Assembly (NCBI GenBank): GCA_029582265.1
Contig: CM055816.1
Span: forward strand, 39,650,913 to 39,714,912
Length of the DNA stretch: 64,000 nucleotides
Source of the DNA: Zoroaster sp. YZ-2022
Lineage: Eukaryota; Echinodermata; Asteroidea; Forcipulatida; Zoroasteridae
Direction of reading: 5' to 3'
Shown: piece by piece, positions 11,693 to 24,000 of the stretch
How positions within the stretch are numbered: the first letter of the stretch is position 1
Layout: each line of letters starts with the position of its first letter
Program-made: the position numbers and the translations under genes
The notes under the pieces: model-generated
What the model was told of the DNA's origin: nothing
What the model saw: the letters and a program-made list of their open reading frames with translations, nothing else
The model's database searches: none

Positions 11693-14600
11693 GTAAGCTC
11701 ATCATTTGAGAAATCTTGTTGGTAAGCAGGGAGGTCGTTATCAATAGAAGGCAGGAAGTCGTGGGCTCGACACTCGGAAAGCACTGAGTATACTGTGCTT
11801 CATACAAATGTCGGTGAAGGGCAAAAAATATATTCCATCATTTAATATCCCTGGAGACAAGCATTTCATCAATAAAAACCTTGTTTTCATATGTTTGTTG
11901 AGAAAAAAAGTATTACAAAAATATTAAAGTTAAGGTAAGGCCTCACTTCAAGCGTGCCTCGGAATCCATGCCATTGGTGCTAAATAACGTGCTTCATGTA
12001 CTGCATGCTCCATTACCCCCATCAAATTATTCACCCAAATTTCAGCCCCCTTCCTCTCCCCCTCTGTCTAAGTGCTACCTGGATCTACCCCAAGGGGTTC
12101 GAGTTTGAGAACAGTCTTGTCTTTTTGGTATTGTTATGAGAGTGTAAGTCAAGGCATGTGTGCATGTTAAAGGCAGTGTACTCTGTTGGTGAACTGTCTG
12201 TAAATGCATCTCATCCTTTATCAGAGATAATGTATGTACAGAAACCAACCAATGAAAGTTCTGGCTTTTGGGGGGGGGGGGCAGGGGATGTCGTTAACAA
12301 GAAAGATTTGAATTTGTATTCATGTTTTCTTGAAAATGACAACATACTATATACATGTATGGAGCAATAAACAGTGTCCACTGACCCAAGCACTGACCTT
12401 GCAATCACTACAACAAACATGGGTGTACATGTACCATGGAAAGGCAAGTATGCCTAATAACCTCAATCCTCCAAAATCCTTCACTTTAGCAAAGAGCATG
12501 TAGCATGTAACCTCAATCCTCCAAAATCCTTCACTTTAGCAAAGAGGATGTAGCATGTAACCTCAATCCTCCAAAATCCTTCACTTTAGCAAAGAGCATG
12601 TAGCATGTAACCTCAGTCCTCCAAAATCCTTCACTTTAGCAAAGAGCATGTAGCATGTAACCTCAATCCTTCAAAATCCTTCACTTTAGCAAAGAGCATG
12701 TAGCATGTAACCTCAATCCTCCAAAATCCTTCACTTTAGCAAAGAGCATGTAGCATGTAACCTCAATCCTTCAAAATCCTTCACTTTAGCAAAGAGCATG
12801 AAGCATGTAACCTCAATCCTTCATAATCCTTCACTTTAGCAAAGAGGATTTTGGAGGATTTGGGAAGGTTAGGGTTAATGTATGTGTTCATGACGTAAGT
12901 CTGTCTACATTGTTATGGGAAGTCTCAGCAAGTATGAAGCCTCTCAAGCCCTCTGTGGCGCAAATGAAGTCAGCTTTTTTCTTTTGATTATTGGTTTCTG
13001 AATGACTGATTATGTACTACTGTTGTTTTTCCCACAGGTGGCGAATCAAGTGGTTCAAGCTCTCTTGATGCAGAAGGTAAGTGGGAATTGAAAATCTCCA
13101 ATTCCTTTCGTTTCCTCGCACTGCAATGTCTGTCATGAATTTTAAGCAAGTATCATGCTGAAGTACTATCCTGGATGAAATATGGCGAGTTTGGAATTTC
13201 ATTCGTTTTTCATTTCTCAAGGTACACACCAACTTTTTTGGGTGCAACTGAAAAAATAATGGGTACCCATCATTTCACAAGAAAATATGCACAAGGCTGG
13301 AAGGATGCATATAGATAGTTCCTGTTCCTGTTGGACGCTATCCTTATGGGTATAACTTGGGATGTGGTTTTAAGTTGCATCAAGCAGTAAAATGCTTCAG
13401 TGACTGATGATATTTTGTTGAAACCTCTGTGTGCCTCACGTAGTACTTACACCATGTATTTATCACAATAGGTGCTCATGCTTTTAAGAAAACAAAAAAA
13501 CTGTTGCCAGACGGCAACTTTTTGTGAATTTGACATTACAATTCCTTTTTTCTTTAAGACGAGCGCACTTCAGACGAAATGTATCTTGGGCTTATCAGGC
13601 CTGTGCTTTCTTAAGATTTTTCCTGAATCCAGGATTTTTATTACTAATCTCCCTTTGCCTCAAATTCAAAGAAGAGAAGTAGCCACCAAGGAAAAAAGAA
13701 TTAGCCCGTGTTGTATCCAACCATCTAGTATCTTGTTTGTGGGGATGTGGAGAGTCTGTAAATCCTCCCAAATTAAACATCCAGGTCTTTGTCCTCTAGA
13801 CCAAAGGGAGACCCAGGCCCACTATCCATATTTCATGATTTTTTTTACTTTGTCAAATCACACCCCCTGGATAATTGATATGTGTACCAACTTTACACAA
13901 AGTAAGTTTTCGATAATAATTGATAATCCAGTAGCAACCAATGTTGTACCTTCCCTTCATCAAATGCCTTGTACACAAACTGGTGTCAATTTAATGATGG
14001 TAACAAATATCCATCAAAATGATTTTGTTGTCCTCTGTAGACATAAGCTCCATAACAAAAATCCGAGTGTATTTTCACTATTTTCTCAATAATGACACAT
14101 TGAAAATAAGCTGAAACTTCCACAGGTTTGTTTGGATATATTTCTGTTGATTCTTATTATAAAGCATGGATGCAGGTACAGACGTTTTACCAAAAGGGTG
14201 CAGACTGGCTTAAAAGACATGGCACAAAAATAACATAAAGTTAGCTCGATCAACAGCTCCTACGTAAGTCCAGCAGCCTTGACACTTTGTAATGCAACCA
14301 CATGCGTCCTTTAATCTGAATTATACAGACAAACACGTCATCCATGTGTGTTTAGCATGGCAAAAAAAAAAAGAAGATCCATCAGTATAGAACAAGAAAA
14401 TCCGTTTAAAGGCGAGGCCAGACCAACTAAATTATGAGGTGTCACACCAGTGATCTTCATAAAGATGGCTACTTTTTAGCATGATGCGGATGTATATGCT
14501 TGAATCACTCTGTGTAGATTAGCCATGGGAATTTAAGAGAAGATTAAGTCATTGTCTTTTTGCGTGTGGGAATTTGTCTGCATATGGATCAACTGTCGGC

Positions 14601-17600
14601 ATAGTAAAAAGAAAAAAACGAAATATCTGGGCTGGGGTCATCAAGGGGTTGGGTACAAATTTCAATCATATCCCGCTAAAATATATCTTGGCATGGCAAC
14701 TCCCTTGTGTGTGTGTGTGGGGGGGGGGGGCATTGGTGGGTTGAGGGGGCTGCAGAATGGGGCATGTACCCCCCTTTTTTTTATCACCTTGCAGGTAAAT
14801 GTACCAGTCGTGTTTTGTTTGCTTCCCTCCCTTGTCCTTTTTGGTAGTGTGCACCCCTCCCCCTTTCGAGAACGTAGATTTTTTTTTTTTTTTTAAATTT
14901 TTTTAATGCAAATTTGCCCCACACAAGGCCAATGGCCACTCCAAGGTGGGGCTACTAAGTCATTATGTTGTTACAACGACTCCACACTGAAGAAACCAGC
15001 CCCTCGCACCGTAACAAGACAAGTTAATAACCAGCCTCTTCACGGTGCGAATAGGACTGGGAGGGGTAACTAGTCCAGAACAAGGCAGTTGTTAAACTGC
15101 CTCTGCCCCTATAAGCAATTATGGTTAAGTGTCTTGCTCAAGGACACAAGTGTCACGGCCGGGATTCGAACCCACATTCTGCTGCTAACACCAGAACTTG
15201 AGTCCGGTAAGCTAGACCGCTCGGCCACGACACTCCACGGTATGGACAGTATGGACACTCCACATGAACGGTATGGAGCCTACAGTACATGCCTGCTGTT
15301 ACTAAAGTATAACGGGGCCATTGACTTGGACTTCATTGCCAGGACACCCCCCCCAACCCAACCCAACCCAACCCAATCCAATCCAATCCAATGCAACCAT
15401 GATACTGAGTCAGTATTCTTGTGACATAATACAGTTATAGAACAGGTTTTCCAGTGTATTATTTATGGAGACATTTAATTAGTGGAGACAAGCTAATTGG
15501 GACTCACTTAAAATTCCCCTGAAAACACTTGTCCCATTAAAGAGAGAGAGAGAGAGAGTTGGGTTATATCAGGCCTATTTTGATTCTTAAGTCTGGGTGA
15601 TCCTATCTGGTCATCAGCTGCAAGAGGATCTGAATCATGGCAAGAAGCAACAAAATTCGATCTACATTTGTTCCTTATTCCACATTGGATAATTGGCCAT
15701 GATTGCCGCGGTGCCAGGTTGGAAACTGCGCCGAGTTCTGTCCAGACAGGAATTCTTGTCCTACTTGAATCCATACTGATAACCACATAATTAAGGCAGC
15801 TTGTATTACCACACAACCTTGATTTATCACCTGGTGATTGCAGGATTCTCACTCCGCCCACAAATTAAGTTCAGTATCCGTTTTGTACATGTTGAAGCCC
15901 ACCGAAGTGCACATGAATACATTTTAATGTAACGCTTCAGCACCTTGGACTGAACTGGTGATTCATAACTTGGAGTCACATAATATTCTAGTTCTTTGCA
16001 GTTGCCAATAACTTACACAACTTTACATCCCGACATGATCTAAAGGGTTGTTGTCAGCAATTTTTTAAAGTCTGATTGTGTTGGTTTTTTTCCATTTTTT
16101 TCTTCTTCTATAAGTGAGATCATGCACATAGACTGGTCCCCTGTGTTTATCCTTCAGAACAGAAACAGGCTCCGGCTGTACCATTCAAGGGATTTTATTG
16201 GATCCGTTGTGTCAAAGATCTGACATCACACTTCAGGCTCGCACGCTAGGCCAAAGCTGAATCTTCATGAAACATGGAGGCTGGTATTTGGCGTAATTCA
16301 CGAGCCTCGAAGTGTGAGATCAGATCTTCAGGCACACTACTTTGTGTGACCTCCTGCGGTGTACTTTTGTACAGTTTCTACTTTTGTACTTTTGTACTTT
16401 TGTACTTTTGTACTTTTGTACTTTTGTACAGCTCTTTGGTGACAAATGATTATTGCACGTACACTCCTAGGTCTCAAACAAAAAAAGAGGAATGGGCATA
16501 CATGGGCACGTTGCTAAAGAAGAGGTGGCACACAATTATTATTATTACGTTTCTGGTAATGAACCCAATCATCCCTCAAAAGCACACTTAGGTACTGTAG
16601 TTTGGAAGCCTCAGGAAACCTGTCAATACCCTTGCTATGTGAACCAGACACCAAAAAATGGACTTCATCATCATTATCGACGTCATCATCAGGTGCCATC
16701 TTCTTGTAGAAGTTTGGCTTCGGATGGACCTCTATCTACTTAGAACCGTCTTATCTGACTTCTGACAGTCGCACTGATGTCCTCGAACAAATATGTTCTC
16801 CTGCTTCCTCTTGGTATTTTCTCCTCTATTTTTCCTTCAGGTTGGTTGCTTAAGCAGATCTTGGTTACACAGCAAGGGTCCAAATTATTTTGTTTTTCTG
16901 TGTTTAATTTTTGGCTTCTGGAAGACTTGTTTGTTCGTCCTTTTGGCTGTCCATGGGATCTTCAGCATTCTTCTGTAAATCCACATTTTGAAAACATCAA
17001 GTTGGTTGCTTCTTCTTCTTTTCGTGTCCATATACAAAGCTATTCAGCTTATATAACGTCCAGCCAGTGCTTGGTATATTGCTGTCCCTTGATGTTGTAG
17101 AGTGCTAGGTCCTTTGCTGTGCAGGGTCCACCTAACAGAGGACATCGAAGGAGGTGCTCCATAGTCTGGGGTTCTGTGCCACAGTCGCATGTGGTTGGAC
17201 CACTAAGATAACCCCATCTGCTTAGGGCTTCCCTGGAACGGCCAACACCTGATCGGAGTCGGTTGAGGCACTTCCATTTAGCCCAGTTGTTATCTCCTGA
17301 TGGGAGGCTTTCGGCAGGGGGGATGAGCATAGTCGAGCTGTGTGGATGGTTGGACAGCTTTTCCTTCCACATTTTAAGGTGGGCTTCAGATGGTGTTGTC
17401 TCCAGTGGGGCAGTGCTGGTCAGGAAACTTCTCCGTGATTTTAATCGACTAGGGGCAGGTACATGGCCATATAGGGGGTGCCTCTCATCTGTTGTTTGCC
17501 TGCGCCGCTCTATCCTGCTGGCCACCGCTTCTTCTGATGTCTGGAGGCAATACCAGCCAGGATGTACAGGTCGTTGGTGTTAGTGGGCTTCAGGCACCCA

Positions 17601-20600
17601 GTGATACATCTGCAACTCTCGTTAAGAGCGGGGTCCAGTTTTTTAGCATGGGTGGATCTCTCCCACGCTGGGCAGGCATATTCTGCAGTAGAGAAGCTGA
17701 GGGCAAGGGCTGTGGCACGTAGTGTCTTGGGACATGCACCCCATCTGGTGTTGGTGAGTTTGCGCAGGATGTTGTTGCGGGTGCTCACTTTTGCCTTTGT
17801 CTTCATGATGTGAGTTTTGAATGTGAGGCATCTGTCCAGTGTGACTCCAAGGTAAACGGGATGCTCGGAGTGTGACAGTGGAGTTCCACACCAAGACACA
17901 TTCAGTTGGCGCTTAGCTTCCTTATTTCTCAGGTGGAAAACACATATTTGTGTTTTTGCTGGGTTGGCACGTAGATGGTTCTCTTCATAGTATGTTGTTA
18001 ATCCTGAGAGGGCGTCATTGAGCGTTTCCTCAATACTAATGAAGTCTGTACCTTGGGCGGTGATGCACAGGTCATCAGCGTATGCAAAACGACGAGTGAC
18101 ACCATCTCTGGGTTGATCGTTTGTGTAGATGTTGTACTGAAGTGGGGCAAGCACGTTGCCTTGTGGGAGGCCATTCTTCTGGATACGCCATCTGCTGCGT
18201 TTTCCACCTAATTCAACGTAGAATCTGCGGTTCTGGAGCATGGCTTCCATTAGCTCTGTTAGGTCGGTGTCTTTATGATCTCCAAGATCTTACATAGGAG
18301 TCGTCTGTGGTTGACTGTGTCGTAGGCAGCAGACAGGTCCACGAAAACAGCACCAGTGATCTGTCCTCTCTCAAATCCATCCTCAATGTGTTGAGTGAGG
18401 TTGACGAGTTGGCTGGTTGTCGATTTGCCTGGACGGAACCCTGTTTGTTCTGGGATGATCTTCTCGTCTATGGATGGTGCAATCCTGTTCAGTATCAAGC
18501 GCTCAAACAGCTTGTATGTGTGACATAGAAGTGAGATTGGCCGGAAACTTTTAGGATCGGACGGGTCCTTCCCAGGTTTCAGAAGTGCTAGTACACGTGC
18601 CGTGAGCCAGATGTTAGGAAGCTTATGTGTAGCCATACAGTTATTGAATAGGTTGAGGAGCCATACCTTTGTTTGTTCTCCGAAGTACTTAATCTGTTCT
18701 GATGCGATGTTATCCAGACCAACTGCTTTCCCTGGTTTCAGACTATGTATTCCTGTTTCCAGTTCAGTCATAGTAAAAGGTCTTGTGAAGCCTGGGTTTG
18801 CATGGTACTTTTTCCGATCTAGCTTGGCTTTTTGTTGTCGTTTCATAGGGCCTTTTCCATTCAGCAGTAGTTGGTGGGCAACTTGTTCAGCAGTGGTGTT
18901 GCAGTGTTCTTTGGTTGTCTTCGGATCTCCTCCGAGTTTGCGAATGAGGGCCCATGCTTTCTTGCTGTTCTTTGACATGTCCGTTGTCTCTATCAGAGTA
19001 TTCCAGGTGTTTTGGCGCTCTTGGGAGATACTGATCATCAGCTGTTCTCCTGTTGTTATTGTTTCTTCTGAGAAGGGATCAGATTCGAACATGGTGATGT
19101 AGTCATTATAAAGTTCAGCATTGTCAGGGGTTAGGCCAGGGATGTAGTTCATCCTGCATCCTCGGGGGATTTTCCTTCTGGCTGTTTTCTGGACTGCTTT
19201 GGTGAACAGGCAGTAATTCTCTGGGAGTGGTTTGATGTGACTGACCTTATGATCCAGTTCTTGTGTGAATCCTTCCCAGTTTGCCTTTTTATAATTGAAA
19301 CGTCTTCTAAACGGGACAGTGGTTGGTACCACTGCAGCTTGTATCTGGACACCAATAGGGCGGTGTTGCGTTCTTGGTATTACATCCAAAACAAGTTTCT
19401 TACTAGAGCCAGCGATGTTATTGCTTGTGAATGCGAGGTCTGGGTTGGATCCCCGCTTCCATCTAGCACTGTTGAAGGAACTCGGCTGTTTCGGGTCATG
19501 GATGAGGCTAAGCTGGTTGGCGTCCTGTCAGTGTACGTTATGTCTCTGCTGTGTATAGAAAAGTAGACCAGATGATTTTAGTCTCTGGTGAATCAGATCA
19601 CCTACAAGGTATTTATTAATGATGTCACTGCAACAGAAGTCACGATCAGAGCAGACTTTCGACAGGGCATGGAATTGGTGTCCTAGTTTTAGATGAACTC
19701 AGTAACTAATAATAATAATAATAATAATAATGTGTGGACTTATACAGTGCACGTATCCACCAACTGAGTGGTGCTCAAGGCGCATTATATTATTACCCCT
19801 GCTCATAAGGCTCATAAGGCTCATAAATCATTCCTGAAACCATCTCAGCTCCCTGGGGAGTATACAGCTCAATTGCTGCCATTACAGCGCATATAGGGCT
19901 AATCAACCAACTCTGCCCTCACAGGTACCCATTTAACCCCTGGGTGGAGAGAAGCAATTATGGTTAAGTGTCTTGCTCAAGGACACAAGTGTCACAGCCG
20001 GGATTCGAACCCACATTCTGCTGCTAACACCAGAACTTGAGTCCGGTAAGCTAGACCGCTCGGCCACGACACTCCACAAACTGAAAATAATACCCCACGA
20101 GTGCGCTTGCCTAGATAACAGGCCGTGATAAGATCATTTTACCATGACTGATGCATCAATAATGAGCCAGTGGCTGTATAAAAAAAATATGCAGCAACCA
20201 TGGTCATATGATCTTATTGCGCCCTGTTATCTAGGCCAGCGCACGCTAGTAGGGTATTATTTTCAGTCACTGAGTTCATCTAAAATGAGGACACCGTTGC
20301 TGTGTCCTTTCGAAAGACTGCTTTGATTGTGATGATATTGTCCCTCTAAAACCTTACTTGATGTGAAGTTGGTGATGGCACCAAACATTCTGAGAAATGA
20401 TTCCGTTTGAAATGCTGTCATTTTTGAGAAAAATTTAAATGTATTACAAATTTGAAATGGATCACAGCTGTGATCCATTTCTCACATACGAATGAATGCA
20501 AACAAATATGAATGCATTTTCATTATTTGTTTCCGTCATAAAAAAAAAATTTGTGTGTTTTTCTCATAGTGACGAATTGGCATTTTTGGGGAAAATGAGG

Positions 20601-21047
20601 TTTTCACAGTTTTATGGTTCTTGTAGTGTCTAATTTCATTTCTGAAAGTTTTAAATCCAAATTTTGGATGGTTTTAGAGTTACAGACACCCCCTGAACGG
20701 CGAATATGCCAAAAAGTCACATTATGTTTTTTACATACTGACGAATTTGTTCAGCGGGCTGGTAACCATTAGCGCTGTGTATGTGTTTGACAGTATTCTC
20801 TGCGTGTACAGTGTACCAGTTTCTCACCGCGGAGTGATAATTTTTATACAAAACTTCAAGCTTTTAAATGTTGTAGTTTGTAATATCAATGAATTTGGAC
20901 TAATAACATCTTAACGTCATGCAATGAATTTGATTGGATTATTTTAAAAAGGTATGTAAAGTCGAGCATTACTGATAATACAATCACGGATACGTAGGTT
21001 TGTGTACAAACACATAGGAAGCGAATACATGCGGTTGCCTTTCTTTT

Positions 21048-21083
<36 letters not shown>

Positions 21084-24000
21084 TAGTGACGAATAAGCAT
21101 ACGTTTGTGCACAAAAAGCATGGGCGAGCGCACATGGCTTGTTTTTTTACATAGTGATGAATAAGTTCAAGACATTGTTAAAAATGCTTAAACAGTACAT
21201 TTTCCAAAATAAATGAAGGTACTTGCCAAGAAAATATTACTTAACACGTAGGTGACAAAACCTAATGAATCTGTTATTAAATGAACTTCGAAAAGTATCA
21301 GCAAAAATATGTCTAACTTAAAACTCGATTTACATGATGTTAGCAATGAAATAAGCTGAAGCTTTTCTGAATGGTTTCTGTACATCTCTGTTGATTCCTG
21401 TACATCTCTGTTGATTCCTGTACATCTCTGTTGATTCCTGTACATCTCTGTTGATTCCTGTACATCTCTGTTGATTCCTGTACATCTCTGTTGATTCCTG
21501 TACATCTCTGTTGATTCCTGTACATCTCTGTTGATTCCTGTACATCTCTGTTGATTCCTGTACATCTCTGTTGATTCCTGTACATCTCTGTTGATTCCTG
21601 TACATCTCTGTTGATTCTTATAAAGTATGGATGGCGTTTACAGACATTTTACCAATGGCTTGTAGGGTTGTGCCGGGTATCTGGGTATCCGGATACCCGA
21701 CCGAAACGGTCATTACCCGGTTCCATTTTTCGGTTCCAATTACCCGTAAACGACTTTTTAAAATTCGGACTTAACATTTGAGCGGTGCAAACAGAAATCT
21801 GTGACTCTTGAACAATGCACTTGTACAGACAATTATCTTTAAATTCAAGAGATTACACTCCAATAAAGAAAAGATCGATAGTATGGTATCCTCTGTATTA
21901 TAAAAGTCAATTTGTTACCATTTACAGTACATGTATTTGTACACCACCGGAGGCATGTTTTCAACAAAAATGAAAACGGGTATCCGGGTATCCGAAGTTT
22001 CCTGATTTTGGGTATCCGGTTCCAAAAATATCCGAAAACGCACAGCCCTAATGGCTTGCAATTCTTTTGACCCTTTTTTTGGTTTTCAGAGGGTAACATA
22101 ATAGAATGGAGTAATTACTTGTGTTTGCTGTGCTTCGAGTGCTTCGAGTGCAGGGACACACAATTAGTGTAGCTTGGAGGGATGAGTAAACTGTGATCAT
22201 TGAACACAGGTTGAATGGCTAGTTGGGGAATGGTTGGTTGATTGGTTAGTTGTTTGATTGGTGAAATGATTGATTGATGTAATGGTTGATTGATGTAATG
22301 GTTGACAAGTTGGCTGCTTTGTGTTCGTTGCTTTTTTTTCTTGAATGTTTATTTTTTTATTTTTTTTTATTTAAAAAAAATTTTTTTTTTGGTGTGGGGG
22401 GGTTGTGATCACAATTTTATTTGAGTGTAGACAAAACATTGCATAGTTTGTTCTTTTCCTCTTGTGTCATCAGTATTAAACTGTAATTTTGCCCTTTCAA
22501 GTAATTTTGTCCTTTCTGAAGTCACATGGGTGACGTCTGGCTAGACTTTGGATCAGACATGACGTAGGTCCAATTTGGCTCCCCCCCGTCACTGTCAGTG
22601 AATATCCATGAGTTTGGATGTGCATGAAGGTTACGTCTTTACAGTAGTCTGGGTTTGTACGTGACGTGTAGGAACATTTGGCGCCGAAAAACCGCATAAT
22701 ACTATAACGGCATAACGACTGATCTGAAGTTAATGCAAAGCCAAGTTTCCATGGCAATACTTATTACGTGTTGAATTGTCATTATTGTCTGGCTCATTCT
22801 AGACTTTGCCGAAGGCCAAGCCTTTCCGACAGAGTTTTTCATCTGACCTATCTGCTTGTCTGCCAATCATCCAGGTAGACAATTTTGTACCTGATGAGGG
22901 GAAGTCTAGCAGATTGGTCCTTAGATTCCTGCTGATGAAATATTGACAGTGGTTGTGGGATTTGAACATACAGCCCTCCGATTCTTTGATCCAGACTTTT
23001 TGGCACGCCCAGTTGTTGGGAAAGAAAACATGGTGGGTTGTGCCATCCACCAAGGTGAAAATTACACCATACCTGGACAGCGGTTTTGGTAGTGTGGCCC
23101 GGTTATGACTGTTTCTACATGGAGTAAGTCATTTACCCTTCACATAATGCTTTTTTTCCCCCTAGCCTGACATCTGGACACCATGTGTTGGCATGAATGA
23201 AATAGATCGGCCTGCAGTGGTGATATACATGTATGGCTGGCTTCACAGTCACTGGTTTCACATGCCAGCTCCATGAGTTCAAGAATAGTGTATCTCAGCC
23301 ATTATCAACACTACCACTGCCTATCCATTAGTCTGTGATTGTGACAACAGACAGTATAGATTTAAAGAGGCATCAACCCATGTTTTGGGCTATTTTAAGG
23401 GCAATATCTGAAGAAAAACAAGAAAAAAAAATTCATTGGAACATCGCTATTTTACTTGAAGGGAAAACAAATGCTTTAAAAATAAATATTTCAAAAAACA
23501 AAATAATTGTGAGAAGCATGGAGTTAAAGTAGATACATACCAAAAGGAATTTATGGTGGGTCCTGTTTGGTAATGTTTACTGTAAATCCAAGATTCTGCC
23601 AACTACATGTACATGTACATGTATGTTGTGAAAAATCTCATTTAAAATTATTTATTTTCCTTTCTACAAGGAAATTATCAATTGTCCAATAAAAACAAAA
23701 CATTCTGGAAGTTGCTTGTAAAACACATGCAATACGTCTTTAAGTACACGTAGGTATGTATAACACTGAGTAGTGTTATAGGGACTTGTTTCTATCAGTA
23801 ATTATAACATTTTAAGAATGAAACAACACGTCTGCTTACCAGTAGAAAGAAACGATTATCGATGAGGGAGGAGTACTGAAGTACAATCTATTATTAACTC
23901 AATGCATTTTCAATTTTGCGGCAAGGATCCACTGGGATTTGACTGTAATTACAAATAACACGAACAATCCAGGGCAAGGGATCAGCTACAGTCCCAAGAC

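Noticed and set aside
13472..14092. 206-codon plus-strand open frame
   Set aside because: Runs through a dispersed non-coding repeat; composition and lack of splice context argue against coding.
21188..21605. Minus-strand frames of repeated YRNQQRCTGINRDVQEST
   Set aside because: Translation of a 20-bp tandem repeat in all three frames; not a gene.
21377..21618. Regular short repeats resembling a CRISPR array
   Set aside because: Units are directly adjacent with no spacers, and the genome is metazoan.
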